A stretch of 7,949 nucleotides of DNA from positions 1-7,949 of the forward strand of contig CASEEB010000203.1 of the NCBI GenBank assembly GCA_949286815.1, written 5' to 3'. Below the pieces are notes generated by a model. The model was not told where the DNA came from. It ran no database searches and saw only the letters and a program-made list of their open reading frames with translations. How positions within the stretch are numbered: position 1 is the stretch's first letter; the number at the start of each line of letters is the position of its first letter. The translations under genes were made by a program, and so were the position numbers. Positions 1-5,842 of this stretch are shown one piece after another. This stretch comes from an uncultured Eubacteriales bacterium (GTDB taxonomy: Bacteria > Bacillota > Clostridia > Oscillospirales > CAG-272).

Positions 1-308
1 GGCTCGGAGGCTGTTATCAGAATACCCACCATTACGGCGATCAGTATGATAAGCGGTATTTTTCTTGACGATGTAAGCTTTGTGCCGATATATGTTCCCA
101 TTTGAGTCATTGACGTATCGGCGCCCAGTGAAAACAGACCTATTCCGACGGTCATAAGTATTGCGCCGATAAAAAACGAAATAAATATATCGTTTGGCAG
201 CGGACATATGGTAAACGACAGCAAAAGCACTATCAGGGTAATCGGCATAATTGACAGCAAAGCTTCCTTTACTTTGTCAATTAAGTTAGTGTTTCTAATC
301 AATTTCAT
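1..308 (-). CDS. DUF1538 family integral membrane protein, N-terminal part (cut by window edge)
   Basis: The first 102 residues of a membrane protein are present; the gene continues beyond the left edge. After a short basic N-terminus (MKLIRN) come three hydrophobic segments at about residues 16-35, 41-62 and 84-101. The pattern of a KEALLSIMPITLIVLLL segment, a short PLPND turn, a glycine-rich FIGAILMTVGIGLFSLGAD helix, and an ending in ITASE followed by a CC-starting (Pro) codon fits the DUF1538 repeat as I recall it. Full-length members are usually multi-pass proteins, often with two copies of the domain. Their function is not established, though a transport role is often assumed. The ATG at 308-306 is the first start after an in-frame stop; its ribosome binding site is weak. 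The gene lies 64 bases downstream of the glycoside hydrolase gene on the same strand with no terminator between, so co-transcription is likely. Family call is good; substrate is unknown. Confidence 0.75.
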   Translation of the reverse strand, partial: MKLIRNTNLIDKVKEALLSIMPITLIVLLLSFTICPLPNDIFISFFIGAILMTVGIGLFSLGADTSMTQMGTYIGTKLTSSRKIPLIILIAVMVGILITASE

Positions 309-372
309 ATTTTATAATCTACTTCATACTTCTATTATTCTATTTAAAAACTGTTTGGATGTCATACCGAAT

Positions 373-2151
373 TTAGACGGTGGGTATCCATGTCATAAAT
401 TCGCCGTCCGGAATTTGTTTGCCGGAGGACATATAGTCGGTGAATGTTACGTTTTTCCCGCCTATTGTCGCTTCGGCTATGAAAAAGCGACCGTCAGGTT
501 TTGTGATTTTGAACTCTTCGGGAAGCTTTTTATCCAGAGGATATACCAATTCCGAAAGCGCGTCATCCTGCGCGAGCAGAATTGATCCATATGTATATGC
601 CTCAAAATTATCTCCTTTTCTGTTGGAACCCAACGGCGCGTCATGACGTACTACGGGAATTGAAAATTTGACTTTCAGCACACTTTCGCTGTGGCTTTTA
701 CAAAGTACATCCGCGTATTGTCCGGGAGTGCCGTGTATTTCGCGGTCAGGCAATTGAACCGAAAATTCCGGAGTCCATCCGGGAACACGCAGGGAAAGGA
801 CAATATCCCGGTCGCTTTTATTTAATAGGTTTACTACGGCTTTTCCGTCCGCCGGGTAATCGCTTATTACTTCTATTCTTACAGAGTCGTCTTCGTATTT
901 CAGGCTTTCGTAAAAGTTGAGCGCGTAGCCCTCCTCACCCGACATCAATGCCGTCTGTGTGAACATGGCAAGCCCGGTAGGACCGTTCGCGGTACAGCAG
1001 GACAGGTCAAATCCGTTTATATTAAAGGAATAATTTACCTTGGAGTTTCGCTTACCGTTAAAGCGCGGAAAATACTCAAAGAATCTGCCGTCCGGTCTGA
1101 TTGCTCCGAGTATAGCGTTGTAAAGGCTGCACTCTATGGCGTCCGCGTATTTGGGGTCGCCTGTCGCTTTGAGAAGATTGAAAGAAAGTCTCATCCAATA
1201 GACGGTGACGCAGGTTTCCATCATTAAGTCTATGTCGGGGTTTGTCTGTTCTTTGGCGGTGAGATTCCACTGTTCTCCGGTTCCGGGTCCCAGGTTGTAC
1301 GGCGCGTCCGCTCCTCCGGAACCCAGCAGGGTTATTTCTTCTTCCTTTACTTTATCCCAGAAAGCAACAGCGGTTCTGAGCGCGTCGGTGTCTGCCGTGG
1401 CACGGTAATATTCCACAAGTCCCTCGAAGCACGACATCATTTCGTATGCTTTGGCTATGCTTTCTTTGGGATTTCCGTTATTGCCTATCATGTACGGAGA
1501 TTTGCCGTTTTTAATCGCTTCAAAAATATTTTCACGTGAGCATGCTCCGCTTTCGATTATATATTTACCGAAGTCGAGCAGTTCTTTGTCCTTTGTGTAC
1601 ATATATGTGCGCATAATGACCTCAAGGATCGATGAGGATTCTATTCCGCAGAATGCCCATCCGGTCTGTGTAATCGGTGTTTTCGGAGGCAGCCCGACCT
1701 GCGACGCGGTATAAAGGGCAAGCCTGCGCGCGGCGTTTAAAGCGTCTGCGGAGCCGGTGGCTTCATAATACGACAACAGTCCCATCAAAGCGTATTTGCG
1801 TTCCCAAAGGTCAGAGCCGCACGACCCGTTGGGCTGTTTTTCTTCGGGGACGGTTGAAAGATCACCGTTCTCTTTTTGAATCGAAATCATATCATTTGCC
1901 GCGTCATCGATTATTTCGCGCAATCCGGCATCCTGAGTATAGCTGTAAATCATGCAGGATGCACGCATGATTTTTCCCCAGAATTCCCCTGTGGCGAACA
2001 TGTCGGCTTTGTTTCTGAAGTAATCCGCAAGCGCGCGCATGTCAATAACCTTCAGTATGTTTTCCGAAATCAGCTTGATTTGGCTGTCGAATATTCCGTC
2101 GGTTTTAAGAAGTTTGGTATCTATCACATTCAGTTTATTCGATGTTTTCAT
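373..2151 (-). CDS. Glycoside hydrolase family 127-like protein (probable beta-L-arabinofuranosidase family)
   Basis: A 592-residue protein of the GH127/DUF1680 group, retaining beta-L-arabinofuranosidases that use a zinc-bound cysteine as nucleophile. The signature residues are visible: ETC at 312-314 (E312, C314) and SCCTANG at 384-390 (C385, C386). By analogy with characterised GH127 enzymes these are the zinc ligands, with C385 the nucleophile. E293 in GEQW is the likely acid/base; it lies 19 residues before E312, about three more than I recall for the reference enzyme. Residues 1-400 read as an alpha-helical barrel, with helices such as WERKYALMGLLSYYEATG at 116-133; the C-terminal 190 residues look like beta-sandwich domains. 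There is no signal peptide, so it probably acts in the cytoplasm on imported oligosaccharides. It is slightly shorter than typical members (about 640-660), and GH146 or an uncharacterised subgroup is possible. The ATG at 2151 is supported by AAAGGA at 2167-2162, ten bases upstream. Confidence 0.85.
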   Translation of the reverse strand: MKTSNKLNVIDTKLLKTDGIFDSQIKLISENILKVIDMRALADYFRNKADMFATGEFWGKIMRASCMIYSYTQDAGLREIIDDAANDMISIQKENGDLSTVPEEKQPNGSCGSDLWERKYALMGLLSYYEATGSADALNAARRLALYTASQVGLPPKTPITQTGWAFCGIESSSILEVIMRTYMYTKDKELLDFGKYIIESGACSRENIFEAIKNGKSPYMIGNNGNPKESIAKAYEMMSCFEGLVEYYRATADTDALRTAVAFWDKVKEEEITLLGSGGADAPYNLGPGTGEQWNLTAKEQTNPDIDLMMETCVTVYWMRLSFNLLKATGDPKYADAIECSLYNAILGAIRPDGRFFEYFPRFNGKRNSKVNYSFNINGFDLSCCTANGPTGLAMFTQTALMSGEEGYALNFYESLKYEDDSVRIEVISDYPADGKAVVNLLNKSDRDIVLSLRVPGWTPEFSVQLPDREIHGTPGQYADVLCKSHSESVLKVKFSIPVVRHDAPLGSNRKGDNFEAYTYGSILLAQDDALSELVYPLDKKLPEEFKITKPDGRFFIAEATIGGKNVTFTDYMSSGKQIPDGEFMTWIPTV

Positions 2152-2191
2152 TTTATTGCCATCCTTTCACGGGCATATTCATTTTGCCTTG

Positions 2192-2220
2192 ATAAATTCG
2201 CTGTCGTACGCGAAATTTAT
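2192..2220. promoter_or_regulatory. Dyad-symmetric operator-like site or leader hairpin before the GH127 gene
   Basis: ATAAATTCGC at 2192-2201 is mirrored by GCGAAATTTAT at 2210-2220, separated by eight bases. The arms match over ten positions, with one extra A in the right arm. The site lies between the predicted transcription start (about 2231, minus strand) and the GH127 ribosome binding site (2167-2162). It could be an operator for a sugar-responsive repressor or a small hairpin in the leader RNA. There is no U-tract to suggest a terminator. The symmetry is directly visible; the regulatory role is inferred. Confidence 0.45.
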
Positions 2221-2237
2221 ATAATTTTTCTCATTTC

Positions 2238-2266
2238 ATTATACTATAAAAAAAATTGTTTGTAAA
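2238..2266 (-). promoter_or_regulatory. SigmaA-type promoter for the GH127/DUF1538 transcription unit
   Basis: On the minus strand, TTTACA (2266-2261) and TATAAT (2243-2238) are separated by exactly 17 bases. The -10 is a perfect match and the -35 matches five of six consensus bases. A-rich and T-rich tracts lie upstream, at 2270-2310. Transcription would start near 2231, giving a leader of about 80 bases that contains the inverted repeat at 2192-2220. Prediction from sequence only. Confidence 0.75.
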
Positions 2267-2365
2267 GTATTTTAACGAAATAATTTTTATAAACTTTTAG
2301 TTTAAAATAAAACATAAGATTTAATACAGGAATTTGATTTTGAATTCTGTATTGTTTTGCACCTC

Positions 2366-2394
2366 TTGACAACCTCATATAAATATGCTATAAT
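2366..2394 (+). promoter_or_regulatory. SigmaA-type consensus promoter for glyQS
   Basis: TTGACA at 2366-2371 and TATAAT at 2389-2394, both perfect consensus hexamers with a 17-base spacer, are followed by a predicted start near 2401. The leader to the glyQS ATG is about 76 bases. That is too short for a T-box, and I see no T-box antiterminator motif in it, so strong constitutive expression is expected. It is divergent from the GH127 promoter, with about 100 bases of very AT-rich DNA between the two -35 boxes. Confidence 0.85.
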
Positions 2395-2450
2395 ATGACA
2401 GATTTAAAATGTGTTTCTGAATATGATTTATTTGTAATGATTACAGACGA

Positions 2451-2471
2451 TTAACGGAAAGGTTCGGTTAA
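2451..2471 (+). promoter_or_regulatory. Unusually spaced ribosome binding site of glyQS inside a small inverted repeat
   Basis: The only purine-rich Shine-Dalgarno candidate is GGAAAGG at 2456-2462. It ends 15 bases before the ATG at 2478, longer than the usual 6-10. It sits in the interval between TTAAC (2451-2455) and GTTAA (2467-2471), which could pair as a weak five-base stem with the site in its loop. The next ATG, at 2499, would start the protein at MDKIV and has only a weak GGAA upstream. The start choice therefore stays slightly open. Confidence 0.4.
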
Positions 2472-2477
2472 CTTTTT

Positions 2478-3875
2478 ATGAAAAATTCGGAAAAAACAAT
2501 GGATAAAATTGTTGCCCTGTGCAAGACGAGGGGCTTTATTTTTCCCGGCTCCGAGATATACGGCGGTCTTGCCAATTCATGGGATTACGGTCCGCTTGGC
2601 GTTGAATTCAAAAACAATGTAAAAAAAGCCTGGTGGGAAAAATTTGTAAGGCAGTGCAAATACAACGTGGGACTTGACAGTGCCATTATAATGAATCCGC
2701 AGACATGGGTGGCGTCGGGTCACTTGGGCGGATTTTCCGATCCGCTTATGGACTGCAAGGTTTGTCACGCGCGGCACCGGGCGGACAAGCTTATTGAGGA
2801 CTACGCGTATCAGAATAATCTCGACGTCAATCCGGCGGGTTGGAGCGACGATGAAATGTACAGTTATATTAAAGACAACCATATAGCTTGTCCTGACTGC
2901 GGAAGCTGTGATTTTACAGGAATCAGAAAATTCAACCTTATGTTTAAAACTTTCATAGGGGTTACGGAAGATTCGGCAAGTACGGTCTATCTGCGTCCCG
3001 AAACCGCGCAGGGTATATTTGTTCAGTTTAAGAATGTGGCAAGAACAACGCGAAAAAAACTGCCTTTCGGCGTGGGTCAGATAGGAAAGTCTTTCAGAAA
3101 TGAAATAACTCCCGGAAACTTTGTGTTCAGAACCAGAGAATTTGAGCAGATGGAGCTTGAGTTTTTCTGCAAGCCCGGAACCGATATTGAATGGTTCAAA
3201 TACTGGAGAGGTTATTGCGAGAAATTTTTGCTTGATCTGGGCATGACAAAGGAAAACATAAGACTCAGAGACCACAGCCCGGAGGAGCTTTGCTTCTATT
3301 CAAAGGGAACTACCGATATAGAATTTCTTTTCCCGTTCGGTTGGGGTGAGCTGTGGGGAATAGCCGACCGCACGGATTATGACCTCAAACAGCATCAGGC
3401 TACGAGCGGAGAGTCTATGGAATATTTTGATCCGGAGACGAATGAGAAGTATATCCCTTACGTGATTGAGCCGTCATTGGGCGCTGACCGCGTGGCGCTC
3501 GCGTTTCTGTGCGACGCTTACGATGAGGAAGTTATAGACAGCGAAAAGAATGATGTTCGCACCGTGCTTCATTTGCATCCGGCGCTTGCTCCGGTAAAAG
3601 CGGCGGTTTTGCCTCTTTCCAAAAAGCTTTCCGAAAACGCCGAGAAAATATATCTTGAGCTGTCTAAATACTACAACGTGGAATTTGACGAAACAGGGTC
3701 TATCGGAAAAAGATACCGCCGTCAGGACGAGATAGGCACTCCTGTGTGCATAACCTATGACTTCGAGTCCGAGAATGACGGCTGTGTTACCGTCCGCGAC
3801 AGAGACAGCATGAAGCAGGAGAGAATTCCGGTCGGCGAACTGAAGTCTTATATTGATAAGCTGATTGATTTTTGA
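2478..3875 (+). CDS. glyQS: Glycyl-tRNA synthetase, single-chain (alpha2) class II type
   Basis: This cytoplasmic enzyme charges tRNA-Gly with glycine using ATP. At 465 residues it has the usual length of the dimeric single-chain form, distinct from the two-subunit glyQ/glyS type. The N-terminus MDKIVALCKTRGFIFPGSEIYGG followed by WDYGPLGVEFKNNVKKAWW (residues 35-53) is highly characteristic. Class II motif 2 is seen as FRNEI (206-210) with FRTREFEQ (217-224). RPETAQGIF at 173-181 and motif 3 as EPSLGADR at 331-338 are also present. Cysteine pairs at C93/C96 and C138/C141 lie in the insertion near the active site and may bind zinc or be structural. Residues about 370-465 form the anticodon-binding domain. 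It has its own perfect promoter at 2366-2394 and opposes the GH127 gene. ATG 2478 was chosen; ATG 2499 is an alternative that would remove seven residues. It is also often labelled glyS. Confidence 0.97.
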   Translation: MKNSEKTMDKIVALCKTRGFIFPGSEIYGGLANSWDYGPLGVEFKNNVKKAWWEKFVRQCKYNVGLDSAIIMNPQTWVASGHLGGFSDPLMDCKVCHARHRADKLIEDYAYQNNLDVNPAGWSDDEMYSYIKDNHIACPDCGSCDFTGIRKFNLMFKTFIGVTEDSASTVYLRPETAQGIFVQFKNVARTTRKKLPFGVGQIGKSFRNEITPGNFVFRTREFEQMELEFFCKPGTDIEWFKYWRGYCEKFLLDLGMTKENIRLRDHSPEELCFYSKGTTDIEFLFPFGWGELWGIADRTDYDLKQHQATSGESMEYFDPETNEKYIPYVIEPSLGADRVALAFLCDAYDEEVIDSEKNDVRTVLHLHPALAPVKAAVLPLSKKLSENAEKIYLELSKYYNVEFDETGSIGKRYRRQDEIGTPVCITYDFESENDGCVTVRDRDSMKQERIPVGELKSYIDKLIDF

Positions 3876-3902
3876 TGTTACTTTTCTCTTTGATTGACGC
3901 TT

Positions 3903-4266
3903 ATGGAATTTGAGTATTATTTTTGCCAACAAGACGCAAAAGATTTGTCGGAGAAATTTTTATGGTATACAGAAAATGATATAGGAAGCGTGACCTTTGA
4001 GGGAATATTTATGAAAGATGGCTTTTTTATTGACTTTAATCAGTGTGCCGATAATTTTTAAAAAAGCTCACGAAGCGGTGAAGACCGGATTTGTGGCGGA
4101 AAGAGCGCTTCCGGTTTATATTTTCTATACACTTCCAAAACCTGTAGTAATAAAATTTTTGCGGAGAAACAAAATTATTGAATTTTTTTCTCCGACAAGA
4201 AACCGGGCGTTTGCTTTTGAGAAGGAGTTGAATTCGTTCGGATTTTATACTTGTGATATGACTTGA
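3903..4266 (+). pseudogene. Small uncharacterised gene split by an apparent +1 frameshift at a T5-A6 run
   Basis: Frame A runs from ATG 3903 for 52 codons (MEFEYYFCQQDAKDLSEKF to QCADNF) and meets TAA at 4059-4061. If one base is skipped at TTT-T-AAA (4056-4062), frame B continues from 4060 as KKAHEAVKTGFVAERALPVY and ends in GFYTCDMT at TGA 4264-4266. The joined product has 120 residues of mixed, globular-looking composition. Read alone from its own ATG at 4018, frame B would begin with an unlikely hydrophobic stretch (MAFLLTLISVPIIF) that overlaps frame A coding. I do not recognise the family; I see no membrane segment or signal peptide in the joined form. ATG 3903 has no clear ribosome binding site and lies 27 bases after glyQS, so it may depend on read-through or coupling; TTG 3894 is an alternative start. 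Possible causes are gene decay, a homopolymer sequencing error, or a +1 recoding site (UUU can slip to UUU ahead of the UAA). Confidence 0.5.
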
Positions 4267-4332
4267 GATAAGTCTACTTGTTTGAAGCGGCTGTTTATTC
4301 GTGGTTTGTTTTTGTTCTCCGTGCATTCGTGA

Positions 4333-4354
4333 TAAGTATGAATTCATAACTTAC
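4333..4354. repeat. Imperfect palindrome centred on GAATTC in the gap before yicC
   Basis: TATGAATTCATA at 4337-4348 is a perfect 12-base palindrome. It extends on both sides to TAAGT and ACTTA with one unpaired A (4349). It lies in the gene-free stretch 4267-4576. It could form a cruciform or hairpin or bind a dimeric regulator, but there is no adjacent promoter or T-tract, and an AT-rich palindrome of this size can arise by chance. Confidence 0.3.
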
Positions 4355-4403
4355 TTGATTGCGCAGTCCCTTGTAGGTCAAGCCATTGAGTTGATGTGCG
4401 GTT

Positions 4404-4460
4404 AAAGTTTTGGTCAGGCTTTTTCAAAAGCTTGCGGGGTCAAGGGCGAGTAGCCCTTGT
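4404..4460. repeat. Possible dispersed clostridial intergenic repeat unit carrying two hairpins
   Basis: The block begins AAAGTTTTGGTCAGGC, then has a self-complementary GGCTTTTTCAAAAGCTT, a GCGGGGT linker and the CAAGGGC...GCCCTTG stem. From memory, near-identical 'GGTCAGGCTTTTTCAAAAGC...GCGGGG...' blocks recur in intergenic regions of Clostridia genomes; I cannot confirm the copy number here, as only one copy is in the window. It is more GC-rich than the flanking intergenic DNA. It overlaps the terminator at 4441-4469. Confidence 0.4.
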
Positions 4461-4469
4461 CTCTTTTTT
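4441..4469 (+). terminator. Rho-independent terminator upstream of the yicC operon
   Basis: CAAGGGC (4441-4447) and GCCCTTG (4453-4459) form a perfect seven-base GC-rich stem around the five-base loop GAGTA. It is followed by TCTCTTTTTT (4460-4469), a T-rich tail suited to plus-strand termination. It would stop transcripts from glyQS and the small split gene before the yicC promoter at 4503. It lies about 565 bases past the glyQS stop codon; I saw no convincing terminator closer to glyQS, which suggests the small gene shares its transcript. Confidence 0.75.
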
Positions 4470-4502
4470 GGGGACAAATTCGCTGTAAAGTGTAAAAAAC
4501 TC

Positions 4503-4531
4503 TTGACATTTTGCCTTAAATGTATTACAAT
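4503..4531 (+). promoter_or_regulatory. SigmaA-type promoter for the yicC-remA-rpoZ-priA operon
   Basis: TTGACA at 4503-4508 and TACAAT at 4526-4531 are separated by 17 bases. The -35 is perfect and the -10 matches five of six. The predicted start is near 4538, giving a leader of about 40 bases before the yicC ATG. The promoter sits just downstream of the terminator at 4441-4469, marking a clean transcription-unit boundary. Confidence 0.8.
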
Positions 4532-4576
4532 AATTATATATGCCCAAAATATAAACATAGCCGAGGATTTGTTTGA

Positions 4577-5464
4577 ATGTTTAAAAGTATGACGGCTTTC
4601 GGAAGATTCAAGGACGTGGTGCGGGACAAGGAAATTACGGTAGAGATAAAGTCTGTCAACAGCCGTTTTTTTGAGTGCCAGACCAGGCTTCCGAGAGCGT
4701 ATTCTCACCTTGAGCAAAGAATAAAGCCATATTTTATATCCAGAGGAGTTTCAAGAGGAAAAATAGAGGTAAATGTTACGGTAAACGGTGAGTGTGCCGA
4801 CCGGGAGGATATAGAGCTTAACCGTACGTTCGCCGAGAAATACATTTCGGTGCTCAGACAGCTGAAAAGCGAGTTTAATCTTTCGGGAGAGATCAGCGTT
4901 TCCGATGTCGCGAAGAATCAGGATGTTTTTTTGTTTGTAAAGCCCGAACCCGACGAGGAAAATGACTGGAATGACCTGCTTAATGTTCTGTCGGTTGCCG
5001 TGGACAAATTTCTCGACAGCAGAAAACAGGAGGGAGAGCGGATAGAGCTTGATATTTCCGAAAAGCTGAAAAATCTCAGGCAAACCGAAAGCAGGATAAA
5101 ATCCCTTTCATCCTCGGAGATTGAAGGGTACAGAAAGACTTTGGAGGATAAGATAAAGGCGGTGCTCGCCGACAACAGTATAACCTTAGATGAAAGCCGG
5201 ATACTGACCGAATGCGCAATATTTGCCGACAGGGTGTCCATTGACGAGGAACTTGTAAGACTTGAATCTCATTTCTGCGCTTTTGAGAATTTTTTGCTTT
5301 CGGGTGAACCGGTCGGAAGAAGTCTCGATTTTTTACTTCAGGAGATTAACCGTGAGATAAATACAATAGGCTCAAAGTGTTCAAACGCGGAAATTTCACA
5401 TCTTGTTGTTGAATTCAAAACCGAGGCCGAGAAAATAAGAGAGCAGATACAGAATATTGAGTAA
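4577..5464 (+). CDS. yicC: YicC/YloC family endoribonuclease-type protein
   Basis: A 295-residue protein with both family hallmarks. The N-terminal YicC domain opens with MFKSMTAFGRF (the usual form is SMTGFGRA, so the glycine is alanine here) followed by the EIKSVNSRFFECQTRLP block at 23-39. The C-terminal DUF1732 domain ends with LLQEINREINTIGSK and VVEFKTEAEKIREQIQNIE. Family members in E. coli and B. subtilis act on RNA, including cleavage or turnover of small RNAs; the target here is unknown. The middle part (about residues 150-200) is helical and charged, consistent with a coiled coil. Its length is normal for the family. GAGG at 4563-4566 lies ten bases before the ATG. It is the first gene of the operon, with its own promoter, and remA starts 30 bases after its stop. 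The pairing with remA is conserved across Bacillota. Confidence 0.95.
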   Translation: MFKSMTAFGRFKDVVRDKEITVEIKSVNSRFFECQTRLPRAYSHLEQRIKPYFISRGVSRGKIEVNVTVNGECADREDIELNRTFAEKYISVLRQLKSEFNLSGEISVSDVAKNQDVFLFVKPEPDEENDWNDLLNVLSVAVDKFLDSRKQEGERIELDISEKLKNLRQTESRIKSLSSSEIEGYRKTLEDKIKAVLADNSITLDESRILTECAIFADRVSIDEELVRLESHFCAFENFLLSGEPVGRSLDFLLQEINREINTIGSKCSNAEISHLVVEFKTEAEKIREQIQNIE

Positions 5465-5494
5465 GTCTTCTGCGTAATATGAGAGGATTAATAT

Positions 5495-5767
5495 ATGAAA
5501 TTTATCAATATAGGGTACGGGAATATGGTAGCGGCGGAGCGTATAGTGGCGCTTGTCAGCCCGGATTCCGCGCCCATTAAAAGAATCATACAGGATGCCA
5601 AGGACTCCGGAAGAGTAATAGACGTGACATGCGGAAGAAAGACAAGGGCGGTTATTATCACCGATTCGGATCATGTAATACTTTCCGCGCTTCAGGGCGA
5701 GACGATTGCAAACAGACTTTACGATGACAGCATAGCTGATGACGATGAGGAAGAAGCCGAAAACTGA
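5495..5767 (+). CDS. remA: RemA-like (DUF370) DNA-binding regulator
   Basis: A 90-residue protein matching the DUF370/RemA family along nearly its whole length: INIGYGNMVAAERIVALVSP, SAPIKRIIQDAKDSG, then GRKTRAVIITDSDHVILSALQGETIANRL. In Bacillus subtilis RemA is a ring-forming DNA-binding activator of biofilm matrix and osmoprotection genes. Its targets in this organism cannot be told from the window. The family core ends near residue 76; the last 15 or so residues (YDDSIADDDEEEAEN) form an acidic tail. GAGAGG at 5481-5486 sets the ATG at 5495. It lies between yicC and rpoZ. In many relatives gmk (guanylate kinase) follows remA, but here the 75 bases to rpoZ hold no coding sequence. Some annotators keep the neutral label DUF370. 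Confidence 0.93.
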   Translation: MKFINIGYGNMVAAERIVALVSPDSAPIKRIIQDAKDSGRVIDVTCGRKTRAVIITDSDHVILSALQGETIANRLYDDSIADDDEEEAEN

Positions 5768-5842
5768 CGGAAGGTCGATTAATTCTTTTATTTATATTCA
5801 CACCCAACCAACAAGAACAGAACGCATAACGGAGGTTTAATT

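Noticed and set aside
208..585. Plus-strand open frames over the DUF1538 and GH127 genes
   Set aside because: They are antisense to recognised genes and have low-quality composition with no family resemblance.
2401..2477. T-box or other riboswitch in the glyQS leader
   Set aside because: The leader is too short, and no T-box antiterminator motif or terminator hairpin is present.
2577..3275. Long minus-strand open frame (232 codons) opposite glyQS
   Set aside because: It lies wholly inside the clearly coding glyQS frame, has no recognisable domain and no ribosome binding site context; it is a shadow of the opposite-strand codon pattern.
4018..4266. Independent 82-residue gene starting at ATG 4018
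   Set aside because: Its first 14 residues overlap the better-looking frame A and form an implausible hydrophobic run. The rest is explained better as the second half of the split gene. A GAGGGA at 3999-4004 keeps this weakly possible.
4267..4404. tRNA or small structured RNA gene in the gap
   Set aside because: I could not fold a cloverleaf or find conserved tRNA arm motifs; apart from the palindrome nothing structured stands out.
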